Counted from the first letter of the stretch, positions 34,847 to 45,304 are shown. The stretch: 59,336 nt of DNA from Gemmatimonadota bacterium (GCA_009838845.1 VXRD01000013.1:1-59336), one strand, 5' to 3'. Program-made: numbers and translations. The notes: generated from the sequence alone by a model not told the origin.

Positions 34847-35059
34847 ATGAAAACCGAGCGTTGGACAATCCCAGGGATTATCAAAGACGGTGTGGTTGTG
34901 CCCCAGAGCAATACCCCCTTGCCCAATGGCATCTATGTAGATATTCTCATTCGTCCTGTGGATATGACGCCTGAACTCAAGTCCGAATTAGACCAGTGGG
35001 ACAAGGCGAGCGATGAGGCATGGACACTGATTGATCAATGGGAGGCAGAAGAGCGGTGA
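34847..35059 (+). CDS. probable antitoxin of the MazF pair
   Basis: A 70-residue protein. Its N-terminus (WTIPGIIKDGVVVPQSNTPLPNGIYVDI) resembles AF2212/DUF104-type antitoxins and the rest is an acidic helix (ELKSELDQWDKASDEAW) suited to blocking a toxin. ATG 34847 has GGAG about nine bases upstream; the frame extends to 34697 but without support. It overlaps the MazF start in GTGA. The pair is on the + strand, opposite to the permeases that flank it. The 142-base gap from 34705 shows no clear promoter. Confidence 0.75.
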   Translation: MKTERWTIPGIIKDGVVVPQSNTPLPNGIYVDILIRPVDMTPELKSELDQWDKASDEAWTLIDQWEAEER

Positions 35060-35400
35060 ATGTTGGCGACATTCATTGGGTCGATCTGCCCTCCGCCAAT
35101 GGCCATGAGCAACGCGGGCGTCGTCCCGCCGTGGTTTTACAAGATGACAACTATGGTGATAGCTTACCTGTTGTACTTGTGATACCTCTGACGACAGTAA
35201 GGTCAGCAACCCGTTTTGCTGGTACGACATTCATTCGTCCCACACCAGAAAATGGGTTGCAACACGAATCGGTGGCACTCGTATTTCAACTGAGGGCGAT
35301 TGACCGACGTCGCCTTCAGGAACGCATTGGGAATGTGAGTACTCAGGTTTTGAACGCAATATTTGAGGAGCTTGGAAAACTTACAGGGCGCAACCTTTGA
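35056..35400 (+). CDS. MazF/PemK-family mRNA interferase toxin
   Basis: A 114-residue MazF-like toxin. Family blocks are GDIHWVDLPSANGHEQRGRRPAVVLQ (the Arg-Pro loop), VVLVIPLTT, SVALVFQLRAIDRRRL and the C-terminal helix. Such toxins cut mRNA at short sequence motifs. The start is taken as GTG 35056, overlapping the antitoxin stop; ATG 35038 is an alternative. Its stop is only four bases from the stop of permease B, which runs the other way. Confidence 0.88.
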   Translation: MNVGDIHWVDLPSANGHEQRGRRPAVVLQDDNYGDSLPVVLVIPLTTVRSATRFAGTTFIRPTPENGLQHESVALVFQLRAIDRRRLQERIGNVSTQVLNAIFEELGKLTGRNL

Positions 35401-35404
35401 TAGC

Positions 35405-37792
35405 TCACTCATATCGCAGGGCATCCACGGGATTGGTGCGAGCGACTTTCCACGCTTGATAACTCACTGTGGTCAAGGCGATAAACAACGCCAGAAAACC
35501 ACTCAGAACAAACGCCCATATTTCCAGGTCAATGCGATAGGCGAAATCCTGTAGCCACCTGTTCATTGCATAATAGGCAATTGGCCAGGCGATGAGATTG
35601 GCAATGCCGACGAGCAGAGCGAACTCTTTCGACAACATGAGCACGAGATTAGAAACGGATGCGCCCAATACTTTGCGGATGCCGATTTCTTTGATGCGCA
35701 GTTGTGCGGTGAAGGAGGCGAGTCCGAACAGTCCGAGGCTTGCGACAAAGATGGCGAGGATGGAGAAGAGGCCAAAGAGCGTGCCTATTTGTTCTTCTGT
35801 GCGATAGAGTTTGTCGTAATCGTCGTCGAGGAAGAAATAGTCAAATGGTTTATTCGGTGCGATTTCCTTCCATTGTGTCTTCAGAAAACTGAGTGTGCCT
35901 GCGACATCATCGGAACGAATGCGGATAGCAAAATACTCAGACCACCTTTCCAGTGTGGTGATAATCAAAGGTTCTATTTTATGATGTAGGGACTGATAGT
36001 GAAAGTCTTTCACTACACCTACGACCTCTCCTCTATACTGTACCTCCATCTTGCCACCCTGTGGCCATATATTTTCTACTTCCTTACCCACACATGAAGT
36101 CCATCCAAATTTTTGCATGGCGGCTTCATTCAGGATAAGTTCTCCCTCTCCGTCATTCATCATATCTTTTGCAAAGCCCCTGCCCTCTACAAGTTCAAGG
36201 CCATAAGTCGAGATAAATTCGCGATCGACCACAATCATGTTCATCATTAAACCATCCTGAGATGCTCCATCAATAGGGGAGCGAAACAGACTGGTGGGAA
36301 ATTGTCGTCCCGGGATATTCGAAGACGTTGAAGTGCTCAATACATTTGCATACCCCGATAATCGCGATTTATATCGCTCTATTACCCGCATACCGGGATA
36401 GGGCGTGACAATGACATGCTCTTTACGGAAGCCGAGTTTCTTGTTTCTGATATAATCCGATTGATGGTAAACGACAACTGTCCCAATGATGAGAATGATC
36501 GAAATGACAAACTGAAATACGACGAGGGTTTTGCGGGAACTGGAGGTTTTCAATCCTCGCCTCAGGGTGCTTTTTAAGACCTCTACTGGCTGAAAAGCCG
36601 AGAGGAATAAGGCGGGGTAAATCCCAGAGAGCAGCCCTGCAAATAAGGCAACACTGAGCAGGGCCAATACGACATGCCAATTACTCGCGTAATCCAATAC
36701 CAGTTCGCGCTGGATAAAGGCGTTGAACGCTGGGAGTGAGACTTCAATCAGAACAATGGCAAACAGTAGAGCCACCAATGCCAGCAATATGGATTCGGCC
36801 ATAAATTGACGGATTAGCTGTGCGCGGTTGGCACCAACGACTTTTCGCATGCCAACCTCTTTTGACCGGGTCGCTGAGCGAGCCGTGGAGAGGTTCATAA
36901 AGTTGATACAGGCGAGCACGAGGACGAAAAGAGCAATGACCAGGAAGAGATAGACATACCGAATATCGCTGTTTTCGCTCATTTCCCCTCCCAGGTGAGA
37001 ATGCAAATGAATATCAGTTAGGGGTTGCAAGAAGTACCTGGCAAAGCCACTGGCTTTGAGCAGTTCACCTGCATGTGTCTCAATAAAATTGGGCAATTTC
37101 GCTTCTAATCCCTGGGCAGAATCTCTTTTCTGAAGCAGCAAATAGGTATAAAAATCATGTCGTAGCCAATTTGACTGATGATCGCGAGACATAGGAGATG
37201 CAAGAAGATTGAATTGGAAATGAGAGTTGTGAGCCGTGTCCTTCAATACACCCGTCACCTTAAATGCCTTATCATTGAACGACAGGATTTGTCCCACCGG
37301 ATCCTGTTCGCCAAAATACTTCTGTGCTATTGCTTCTGTAATCACAACAGAATGAGGTTCCGAAAATGCTGTCTCAGAATCCCCCTTGCTGAGTGGGAAA
37401 TTGAAGACTTCAAAGAAATTTGGATCGGTAAACACAACACCATTTTCATAAAAGAAATGACCGTGTTGATCCCCAACAAGCGTTTTGGGATCAGCTCTGG
37501 AAAACCGCACAGCCTCTATCACTTCGGGATAGTCTTTGACAAGTGCGGGTCCTATTGGCAATGGCGTGATTGCATAATGACTCAGGACCCCAGCGACTTT
37601 CGCTTCTATGGCAACCCGATAGATTCGGTCTGCGTGTTCGTGGTGCTGGTCATAGCTCAGTTCGTCTTGCACATAGAGCAGGATGAGGATGCAACAGGCC
37701 ATGCCGATGGCGAGACCGAGGATGTTGATGGCAGAGAATGTTTTGTTTCTGGCGATGTTGCGGATGGCAACGGTCAGATAATTTTTGATCAT
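35405..37792 (-). CDS. MacB/FtsX-type orphan permease B
   Basis: A 795-residue permease with the same eight-helix plan. It begins MIKNYLTVAIRNIARNKTFSAIN and ends YQAWKVARTNPVDALRYE. The FtsX blocks are MNLSTARSATRSKEVGMRKVVGANR and RIKEIGIRKVLGASVSNLV. The tail and head match the collapsed copy at 28464-28569, so it or a close relative was that copy's parent. Its periplasmic domains differ clearly from those of permeases A, E and G. The gap to permease C upstream is only 18 bases. Its ribosome-binding site (GGGGG) is weak, so coupling to permease C is likely. Confidence 0.9.
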   Translation of the reverse strand: MIKNYLTVAIRNIARNKTFSAINILGLAIGMACCILILLYVQDELSYDQHHEHADRIYRVAIEAKVAGVLSHYAITPLPIGPALVKDYPEVIEAVRFSRADPKTLVGDQHGHFFYENGVVFTDPNFFEVFNFPLSKGDSETAFSEPHSVVITEAIAQKYFGEQDPVGQILSFNDKAFKVTGVLKDTAHNSHFQFNLLASPMSRDHQSNWLRHDFYTYLLLQKRDSAQGLEAKLPNFIETHAGELLKASGFARYFLQPLTDIHLHSHLGGEMSENSDIRYVYLFLVIALFVLVLACINFMNLSTARSATRSKEVGMRKVVGANRAQLIRQFMAESILLALVALLFAIVLIEVSLPAFNAFIQRELVLDYASNWHVVLALLSVALFAGLLSGIYPALFLSAFQPVEVLKSTLRRGLKTSSSRKTLVVFQFVISIILIIGTVVVYHQSDYIRNKKLGFRKEHVIVTPYPGMRVIERYKSRLSGYANVLSTSTSSNIPGRQFPTSLFRSPIDGASQDGLMMNMIVVDREFISTYGLELVEGRGFAKDMMNDGEGELILNEAAMQKFGWTSCVGKEVENIWPQGGKMEVQYRGEVVGVVKDFHYQSLHHKIEPLIITTLERWSEYFAIRIRSDDVAGTLSFLKTQWKEIAPNKPFDYFFLDDDYDKLYRTEEQIGTLFGLFSILAIFVASLGLFGLASFTAQLRIKEIGIRKVLGASVSNLVLMLSKEFALLVGIANLIAWPIAYYAMNRWLQDFAYRIDLEIWAFVLSGFLALFIALTTVSYQAWKVARTNPVDALRYE

Positions 37793-37810
37793 GATTTTAA
37801 ACCCCCAGTT

Positions 37811-40225
37811 TCACTCATCTCGCAATTCTTTTACAGGGTCTGTTCGCACAATGCGCGTGGTGTGATATGAAATTGCCACAAGTGCCAGGGCGATACAGCC
37901 AATCGCCGGTCCTGCAAAGTGCATTGGCTCCAGTGGTGTTTGAAAAGGGAAGCGTTGCAAGTACGCACGCATCGCAAAAAAGGACATGGAGGTTCCAATG
38001 ATACACCCAATGACAGCAAGACGGACTATGGGCAAGGATAGCAAGACAAAGAGGGCGTGTGCGGAAGCTCCCAGAACTTTGCGAACGCCAACTTCTTTTG
38101 TGCGGCGAGACAGCATGTGCATGGCAAGCCCGATCAATCCCACACAGGCGACTATAATCGCCATGAGCGAAGCCGTATAGCCGATGGATTGATACATTTT
38201 TCGGGGATCCCGAATGGAATTTACAAGGTCATCCTGCAAAAGGCCGAACTGCGGTGTAATACTTGGCGCGACCTCGAGCCAGAGTTGCTTTAATATGGCT
38301 TCGGTTTCTGTTGCCATGTCCGGGTGGAGGCGCACCAGAATAGCCCGAATCGCGGTTTCGGGGTCTTTGTGAATGACCAGCGGACCCATAGGGGGCAATA
38401 TATTTTGAAAATAAAAATCAGGAACGACGCCTACTACCTGGGGGTGCTCAACTTGTCCTACTTGAAATGGAAATGTCTGACCAGGTGCGTGTGTCCATTC
38501 AAATCGCTTTGCGAAGTGTTCGTTGACCAAAACTTCGTTGATCGGTCCGTTTGGATCCAGATTTTTTCCTGAGACCAGATCTATGCCGAGTGTTTTTAGA
38601 AAGTCGCCACGCACTTTGTAATGCCATATTATCGTTTCTGAATGGGTCAGCTTTTGCATGCCTGCCGACCACAATACTGGGATGTTATTCACAGCGGCCA
38701 TTCCGACAACTCCTGGGAGTTGCTCTGCCTTTTGGCGAAATCGCTCGTAATAGACTTCTGCTTCGTCCCCTGGAACTTTGGGCTGTATGACCATTAAGTG
38801 GCGCATGTCGAATCCCCTATCCATAGACGTGAAGTAATTGATTTGATGCACCATAATTGTGGAGGATGCCACCAAAAATACAGCTACTGCAAATTGAACA
38901 ATCAGCAGAAATCGGCTCAGGCGTGCTCTCTGTCCCGGAAATGTCTCACTTTTGAGGGCATTTACGGGCTGAAGCCGGGACAATAGCCACGATGGGTAGA
39001 AGCCCGCCAGAATTGCCAATAGGACGGGCAATACAAGGATGAACAGGAATCCTGTGATATTCCCCTGAAGCTGAGGCTTATAGTGGGGAAAGAAGGGAAA
39101 GAGAGATGCAAAATGGGGAAGCAATAGTTCGTTTGCGCTTAGTGCCAGTCCCATTGCGATAAAACAGAGAATTAACGATTCGAGGATGGTCTGCCCAATA
39201 ATATGGCGGCGTGTTGCACCGAGGGTTTTGCGTATGCCGACTTCGGTGCCACGCGTCATGAGTCGGCCAATGGTTACGATGCCAAAATTGACGGCTCCTA
39301 CAATGAGTACGAGAAGTCCCACCAGAGATAGCAAGACCAGAAAATGTTGCGGCATGTACCTGACTTGAAGTCCGGACATCTCGAATTTGGGCAATGCAGA
39401 CAGGGGTTGAAGATGGACATGAAAGGGAGACGCTTCCTTTGTCCATTGCCCTTCGGCGCGATAGTTGTCACTCTGTTTGGCAAAATAAGTGTCTGAAAAG
39501 TAGGGCAATCGGTTCTTTATGTGATCGGGGGTAATATTTTTTTTGAGGTGTAAGAAGAGCATGGCTTCAAATTCACCTCGCGGATCAGACTCTGCACGCG
39601 GAATCAGGTGCTGATATGGGATGAGCATATCGAACTGCAAGCTCGAACGGTGCGAAAGCGTTTCGACGATGCCGCTTATGGTAAAATGTTCACGCACATT
39701 GTTTCTCACCAGGGTCAACGAGGTCCCTACTATGTCGGCGATTGCTCTGTCACGCGATAGTTTTTCTGCGAGTGTTCGAGAGATGAGTATGTTTTGTGGA
39801 TGTGACAGGGTCTCGGGATTTCCGTAAAGCACGGGGAATGAAAAGAGCGACAAAAACGAGGGATCGACATACGCTGCCTGATCTCTTCGGAAATGTTCGT
39901 CTCCGTAGAGATATGTAAGATAGCTTAACCGGTATCGACAAACTGTTGCCAATTCGCGCAGTTCATCCGCGAGCAGCGGCCCGGCATGGGCGCGAAAAGA
40001 TGCGTGTTGCCGCTCCCTTTCGGTCTGAGCCATTTCACTGGTGCGATAGATCCATTGGATTCGATCTGCGTTGTCGTGGAATTCATCTCGCGTGCGATAG
40101 CGGTCTTCGACAATGACAAATACCATCAACGCACACGTAATGCCCACTGTTAGACTCAACACACTCATCACACTGGCAATCCGGTCGCGTTTGAGTCGCC
40201 GCCAGGCGATTTTGAGGTTTTTCAT
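37811..40225 (-). CDS. MacB/FtsX-type orphan permease C (divergent)
   Basis: An 804-residue permease, the most divergent of the nine. It starts MKNLKIAWRRLKRDRIASVMSVLSLTVG, without the MIKNYLTVA head, and ends TRIVRTDPVKELRDE. The FtsX blocks are IGRLMTRGTEVGIRKTLGATRRHI and LSRRTKEVGVRKVLGASAHAL. The first periplasmic domain is rich in Arg and Tyr. GGAGG precedes ATG 40225. It is part of the unbroken run of permeases 45138 to 35405. Confidence 0.88.
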   Translation of the reverse strand: MKNLKIAWRRLKRDRIASVMSVLSLTVGITCALMVFVIVEDRYRTRDEFHDNADRIQWIYRTSEMAQTERERQHASFRAHAGPLLADELRELATVCRYRLSYLTYLYGDEHFRRDQAAYVDPSFLSLFSFPVLYGNPETLSHPQNILISRTLAEKLSRDRAIADIVGTSLTLVRNNVREHFTISGIVETLSHRSSLQFDMLIPYQHLIPRAESDPRGEFEAMLFLHLKKNITPDHIKNRLPYFSDTYFAKQSDNYRAEGQWTKEASPFHVHLQPLSALPKFEMSGLQVRYMPQHFLVLLSLVGLLVLIVGAVNFGIVTIGRLMTRGTEVGIRKTLGATRRHIIGQTILESLILCFIAMGLALSANELLLPHFASLFPFFPHYKPQLQGNITGFLFILVLPVLLAILAGFYPSWLLSRLQPVNALKSETFPGQRARLSRFLLIVQFAVAVFLVASSTIMVHQINYFTSMDRGFDMRHLMVIQPKVPGDEAEVYYERFRQKAEQLPGVVGMAAVNNIPVLWSAGMQKLTHSETIIWHYKVRGDFLKTLGIDLVSGKNLDPNGPINEVLVNEHFAKRFEWTHAPGQTFPFQVGQVEHPQVVGVVPDFYFQNILPPMGPLVIHKDPETAIRAILVRLHPDMATETEAILKQLWLEVAPSITPQFGLLQDDLVNSIRDPRKMYQSIGYTASLMAIIVACVGLIGLAMHMLSRRTKEVGVRKVLGASAHALFVLLSLPIVRLAVIGCIIGTSMSFFAMRAYLQRFPFQTPLEPMHFAGPAIGCIALALVAISYHTTRIVRTDPVKELRDE

Positions 40226-40249
40226 TTTGTACCTCCAGTGGCCCCAGTC

Positions 40250-42604
40250 TCACTCATCTCTCAAGGCGTCTGCCGGGTTTGCGCGTGCTGCTTTGAGGGT
40301 CTGGGTGGTGACGGTTGTGAATACGATGAAGAACAAGACAAGGCTGCCGAGTAAGAAGGTGCCAATACCCAATTCGGTGCGATAGGCGAAGGTTTGTAAC
40401 CATTGATTGGTCGCGTAATAGGCGATGGGGAATGCGATGAGGCTCGATAGGGCGATGTAGAGGACAAATTCTCGTGAGAGTAGGGATAGGATTTGCGTTT
40501 GGGATGCACCCAATACTTTGCGAATGCCGATTTCTTTGGTGCGTCGTGCGACAGCTAATGCAGCCAGTCCGAAAGCGCCGAGTGCAGCGATGAAGATGGC
40601 AAATCCGGTGGCGTATTGGATCATTTGATTCCAGCGTTCTTCTTTTTTGTATTGTTTGTCTAAGGCTTCGTCGATGAATGAGAAGTTGAATGCGTGGTTG
40701 GGGGCGATTTTTTCCCACTGTTCTTTGATAAATGCGATGGTGCCGGGTACATTTTTGGGGTGAATGCGAACCAACAAGCGTCCAGTGTATGTGCTGAGTG
40801 GCAGGACAGCGGGTCTGATTTTGTGATGCAGAGAGCGAAAATGGAAATTTTGAACAACGCCGATGATGGTTCTTTCTTTTGATGAGCCGCCGTATTTGAT
40901 TGTTTTGCCAACCGGGTCTTCTATGTCGAATTTTTCGACGAGTGCTTCGTTTACAATGACAGCTTCCTTTTGATCTGTTGGAAAGTCTCTGTTGTATTCT
41001 CGACCTGCAGCGAGTTTTATGTCGAGTGTTTTGAACAAGTCGTAGTCAATACTAATACCTTCAACGGGTTGTTCTGGACTTCCCTGATATGTTACATAGG
41101 TTGACATACTCATGTCGTTGTTTAGACGGTGGTTGATCCAGGTCGTGCTGATCACGGCATGGTGAGACAGCAGGGCATCTCGAAAAGCCGTTTCTGTGGT
41201 TTTGTTTTCTTTTTTTAGATCACTGGTCCAGATGGCGATAACGTGTTCGGTTTGATATCCCAGTGGTTGGGTCCGCAAGTATGTGAGTTGTTTGCCCATC
41301 ATCAGGGTGGTGATGATGAAGAATATGGATAGGGCGAACTGAAAAATGATTAATATGTTGCCGAACCGATTGCCCGTTTTGGTCTGCAATTTGCTCGCGA
41401 TGATTTGGGTTGGCTGCATTCGGGATAGGATAAGGGCGGGATAACCCCCTGCTGTGATGCCGACGAGGCTGACGAGAAGAATGAGAAAGGCAAGTGTTGT
41501 GGGGTTGAGACCGTCGGTCAAGGATAGGGATTTCCCAGATAGGTTATTGAATGTTGGCAATGAGAGTTCTGCGATGGCAATGCCGGCGATGAGTGCGATG
41601 GTGATGAGTAAGAGGGATTCGCCGATAAATTGGTTTGCAATCTGCATGCGTTTCGCGCCGACGACTTTTCGCAAGCCGACTTCTCGCGCCCGGGTTGCCT
41701 GTCGTCCGAGGGTTAAGGTTGTGAAGTTGACGCAGGCGATAAACAGGACGAGGATTGCAATGCCCGATAATATGTATGAGTAAACGGGATTACTGCGACG
41801 GCTTACGTGCATAGTTTGATCGAAGTGCATCTGGGTGAGTGATTGAAGTTTGATCAAGTTTTCGCTCTTTTCGTCCCACCAGTTTTTGGTCCATTGAGGA
41901 AATTGTTGTTCGAGACTATTGGGGTGTACATTTGGGGGGAGCATCATGAAAGTAAATATGCTGTAGGAATTCCATCTGTCTTCGACCTTGCTTTGTTCAA
42001 AGGGTAGTAGTACGTCAAATTGAATCGTGGAGTTTTTGGGCGCGTTTTGCACAATGCCTGTGATGGTGTAATCCTGGATTTCATTTTTGTATTCAATTGG
42101 AAGCACTGCTCCGACTGGGTTGGTGTTGTTGAAATACTTCTGCGCGGTTTTTTCTGTTATGAGTGCGGAGTATTTGTCTTGAAGGGCATGGGATAGATCG
42201 CCTCGAAGGATTGGAAAAGAAAAAATGTCGAGGAAGTTGGGATCGGTAAAACCCAACTTTGCCCGAAAACCGCGATTTTCTGTTCCAATTTTCCCCGTGC
42301 GAGATATGAAACGAACAGTCTGCATGTCTGGGAATGCATCCCTTAGAGCGGGTCCGAGGGGGCCGGGTGTTACACCGTGAACGCGCTCGTTTCGGCCTTT
42401 TATATAAACCCGATAGATGCGGTCGGCGTTTTGGTGAAAGGTATCATAGGTCCATTCGTTGTGAACGAAGAGATAGGTGAGGATGCAGAATGCGAGGCCG
42501 ATGGCAATGCCGATGATGTTGATGGCCGAGTAGATGCGGTGCCTGGCGAGGTTGCGGAGCGCTGTTTTCAGGTAGCTGCTGAGTAGAGATATTTCACCGA
42601 ACAT
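40250..42604 (-). CDS. MacB/FtsX-type orphan permease D
   Basis: A 784-residue permease of the same eight-helix plan. The head is LLSSYLKTALRNLARHRIYSAINIIGIAIGLAFCILTYLF and the tail TLKAARANPADALRDE. FtsX blocks: LTLGRQATRAREVGLRKVVGAKR and VARRTKEIGIRKVLGASQTQI. Helix 1 groups it with permeases H and I. AAGGAG precedes ATG 42604, so the longer frame from 42637, which runs into permease E, is not used. It lies 29 bases after the stop of permease E. Confidence 0.9.
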   Translation of the reverse strand: MFGEISLLSSYLKTALRNLARHRIYSAINIIGIAIGLAFCILTYLFVHNEWTYDTFHQNADRIYRVYIKGRNERVHGVTPGPLGPALRDAFPDMQTVRFISRTGKIGTENRGFRAKLGFTDPNFLDIFSFPILRGDLSHALQDKYSALITEKTAQKYFNNTNPVGAVLPIEYKNEIQDYTITGIVQNAPKNSTIQFDVLLPFEQSKVEDRWNSYSIFTFMMLPPNVHPNSLEQQFPQWTKNWWDEKSENLIKLQSLTQMHFDQTMHVSRRSNPVYSYILSGIAILVLFIACVNFTTLTLGRQATRAREVGLRKVVGAKRMQIANQFIGESLLLITIALIAGIAIAELSLPTFNNLSGKSLSLTDGLNPTTLAFLILLVSLVGITAGGYPALILSRMQPTQIIASKLQTKTGNRFGNILIIFQFALSIFFIITTLMMGKQLTYLRTQPLGYQTEHVIAIWTSDLKKENKTTETAFRDALLSHHAVISTTWINHRLNNDMSMSTYVTYQGSPEQPVEGISIDYDLFKTLDIKLAAGREYNRDFPTDQKEAVIVNEALVEKFDIEDPVGKTIKYGGSSKERTIIGVVQNFHFRSLHHKIRPAVLPLSTYTGRLLVRIHPKNVPGTIAFIKEQWEKIAPNHAFNFSFIDEALDKQYKKEERWNQMIQYATGFAIFIAALGAFGLAALAVARRTKEIGIRKVLGASQTQILSLLSREFVLYIALSSLIAFPIAYYATNQWLQTFAYRTELGIGTFLLGSLVLFFIVFTTVTTQTLKAARANPADALRDE

Positions 42605-42633
42605 GGGTTTCTCCTTTGCAGGATGGGAACTGA

Positions 42634-45138
42634 TCACTCATATCTCAAGGCGTCAATGGGATTGGATCGCGCTGCGCGAATGGCCTGCATGCTCACGGTT
42701 CCAAAGGCGATGATCAGGGCCATTATCGCGCTTGCAACAAATGGCAAGACATTCAGATCTGTCTGATAGGCAAATCCAGAGAGCCAGTCGCGCATCAGAT
42801 AGTAGGCGATTGGCCAGGCGATGAGATTGGCGAGCAGAATGAGCAATATAAATTCGCGGGAGAGTAGCATCACCAGATGCGGTGTGGATGCGCCCAGTAC
42901 TTTCCGCACGCCAATTTCTTTGGTGCGAGATTGAACCATGAATGCGGCCAGTCCGAACAGTCCCAAACAGGCTACAAAAATTGCCAGTAGTGAGAATATC
43001 CCGAGCATTTTGCCGGTGAGTTGCTCGTTGTAATAGATCCAATCTATGATTTCGTCCAGAAAGTGATATTCGAAAGGCGCATCTGGTATAAAGCGTTTCC
43101 ACTGCGTTTCGAGGAAGGATAGGGTTTGCGCGGTGTTTTCTGGTCGGATGCGTAAAGCCAGTGAATAAAACATCTTCCAGCGGGCCAAAAACCCCATGGG
43201 GGCTATTTCTTCTCGCAGCGTCAAATTGTGGTAGTCTTTTACAACGCCAATTACGGTCAGGGACAGGTTGTCATATGCTGGTAACACAATCTGTTTGCCA
43301 ATCGGATCTTCTTCCCATCCGAGCAGGCGCACTGCTGTTTCGTTTAAAATAATTGCCTGAGAGGTATCGCTGGCAACATCGGCTGAAAAGGCACGACCAC
43401 GAAGCACGGGGATTTCAAATGTTTCAAAAAACGAGTCGTCAACTTCGTTTATGCGAAATGTTCGTTCTTTTGTGCGATCCCCATCGGGCCAGGCCAGTCG
43501 CAGTCGTCCGCTGTATCCCGAGATGTCGTATCGCAGTGCCGATGCGCTGAGGATATTGGGGTGTTCGAGAAAGACCTGTTTGACCATCTGATGGCGTGCC
43601 GAAAGGCGTTTTTGTGGGTTTGGCTCTCTGGCAAAGTCATGGACAAAAATGGGTAAACGCACAATGTGATCGCGTGCAAAACCCATGTCTTTGGTGTCTA
43701 TAAATCGCAGTTGCTGATAAACGATCAGGGTGCAGATCACCAGCAAGATAGACATGCCGAATTGAAAAACTACGAGTCCTTTCTTCAGTCCAGTGGAACC
43801 CAATGAGGAAGCCCCACTGTTTTTTAGCACTGTGACCGGGCGAAAAGAGGAGAGGAAGAATGCTGGATACCATCCCGCCAGCAGTCCGACCAACAATGTT
43901 AGTGCCAGTACTGCTGGCGCACCTGCTATTACTGTAGTTGCGTTGAGGTGCAAATCGCCGCGCACAAATTGGTTGAATAAGGGCAGGCATAACTCGACCA
44001 GTGCGAGGGCAATCAGCAGGGCGGAACAGGTTAAAAGCAGGGATTCGCTCAAGAACTGAACCATCAGTTGCGGGCGATGCGCGCCAACAACTTTTCGCAC
44101 GCCGACTTCGCGCTTGCGGGTGACGGCTCGTGCAGTTGCCAGGTTTGTAAAATTCACGCAGGCAATGACCACGAGGATCAGTCCAATAGATACTAGCAGA
44201 TAAATTTTTTGAATCGGGCTGTCGGCCATCGGGTCAAAATCGGATTCGCCATACAGGTACACGCGGTGCAGGGGCTGTAGATGATAGGCGTTTTTTGCTG
44301 CAATATCATCTCCCATATGCTGCTTGATCAATGGCAGAAGGGGATAATGAGGCCAACGAGACTTATTTTCAGCCGCGACTTCATCCCCCATATACTGTTT
44401 GATCAACGACTGCATTTTTGTTTGCAGGCTTTCTGCGTTTTGTCCTGCTTTTAATAGCACATAGGTGTTTACCGGACGCCAGGATTGCGTAGGTCGCCAC
44501 ATTGTCCACACCTCTTGCGTTTCTTCTACGGGGGGTATTGTGGTTGAGAGTATTTGAAAATAAAAGCCAGATGAGAGATGTGGTGCTTTTACGATGCCGG
44601 TAACTGTGTACTCGCCTGGGAAACTGCGACTATCGATTGAAAATGTTTGGCCCATTGGATCCATATCACCAAATAAGTGTTGCGCCATGTCGTCGGTAAT
44701 GACCACAGAGTAGGGTGTGCGAAACGCGGTTTCTAAGTCGCCTTTTATGAGGGGAAAATCAAATACGTCCAAAAAGTTGTCATCTATGAGTGCCAGGGAA
44801 TATTGACCCTGGCGTTCGCTGTATTGTGCAGATACAGTCCACCGCCAGATACGCACCGTTGTTTCTACTTCGGGAAATGTTTCTTTCAGCACAGGACCGA
44901 GTGCGCCTGATGTGCCACTGCTATAAGTTGTTTGTGTGCTGCCGCGTTGTTCTCGAATTACTTTGTAAATTCTATCACCTAGGGCGTGAGTGCGATTTAC
45001 TGCAAATTCCTGCTGGATATACAACAGGATCAAGATGCCACACGCCAGGCCGATGGCGAGGCCCAATACATTGATGGAGGTGTACAATTTGTGCCGCATC
45101 AGATTGCGGATCGCAACGGTTAGATAATTTTTGATCAT
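42634..45138 (-). CDS. MacB/FtsX-type orphan permease E, with internal 25-residue duplication
   Basis: An 834-residue permease closest to A and G, with long stretches nearly identical to them in both protein and DNA. It is exactly 25 residues longer than A, because a segment around LIKQYMGDEVAA is duplicated in the first periplasmic domain (DNA 44297-44406). It is the first gene after the sigma-54 promoter at 45225-45239, with an AGGAG ribosome-binding site, and probably heads the transcript through permeases D, C and B. Tail: NPIDALRYE. Confidence 0.9.
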   Translation of the reverse strand: MIKNYLTVAIRNLMRHKLYTSINVLGLAIGLACGILILLYIQQEFAVNRTHALGDRIYKVIREQRGSTQTTYSSGTSGALGPVLKETFPEVETTVRIWRWTVSAQYSERQGQYSLALIDDNFLDVFDFPLIKGDLETAFRTPYSVVITDDMAQHLFGDMDPMGQTFSIDSRSFPGEYTVTGIVKAPHLSSGFYFQILSTTIPPVEETQEVWTMWRPTQSWRPVNTYVLLKAGQNAESLQTKMQSLIKQYMGDEVAAENKSRWPHYPLLPLIKQHMGDDIAAKNAYHLQPLHRVYLYGESDFDPMADSPIQKIYLLVSIGLILVVIACVNFTNLATARAVTRKREVGVRKVVGAHRPQLMVQFLSESLLLTCSALLIALALVELCLPLFNQFVRGDLHLNATTVIAGAPAVLALTLLVGLLAGWYPAFFLSSFRPVTVLKNSGASSLGSTGLKKGLVVFQFGMSILLVICTLIVYQQLRFIDTKDMGFARDHIVRLPIFVHDFAREPNPQKRLSARHQMVKQVFLEHPNILSASALRYDISGYSGRLRLAWPDGDRTKERTFRINEVDDSFFETFEIPVLRGRAFSADVASDTSQAIILNETAVRLLGWEEDPIGKQIVLPAYDNLSLTVIGVVKDYHNLTLREEIAPMGFLARWKMFYSLALRIRPENTAQTLSFLETQWKRFIPDAPFEYHFLDEIIDWIYYNEQLTGKMLGIFSLLAIFVACLGLFGLAAFMVQSRTKEIGVRKVLGASTPHLVMLLSREFILLILLANLIAWPIAYYLMRDWLSGFAYQTDLNVLPFVASAIMALIIAFGTVSMQAIRAARSNPIDALRYE
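44297..44406. repeat. internal duplication within permease E (75-bp offset)
   Basis: Two ~35-bp copies, 44297-44331 and 44372-44406, differ at few positions and lie exactly 75 bp apart. Both encode (P/S)LIKQ(Y/H)MGD-(E/D)(V/I)AA. Permeases A and G have a single copy. The reading frame is kept. Confidence 0.8.
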
Positions 45139-45224
45139 GGTCTTATCTCCTGTTCCGTCCAGCTATTTCGCAGCAAGAAGTCAGCCATTCAGCTTTCAGG
45201 TAAGTGAACGTATTAAAATAACAA

Positions 45225-45239
45225 GCAATTTTTGTGCCA
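45225..45239 (-). promoter_or_regulatory. sigma-54 promoter of permease E
   Basis: On the - strand it reads TGGCACAAAAATTGC: a perfect -24 TGGCAC and -12 TTGC with correct five-base spacing. The start would be near 45213, about 75 bases before ATG 45138. Such promoters need RpoN and an enhancer-binding ATPase; neither gene is in the window. Confidence 0.85.
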
Positions 45240-45304
45240 GAATATTCTTTTCTATGTTTTACAAGGGGTTATGAAAATTCGTACTCTGAACTCAGTTTAA
45301 TAAG

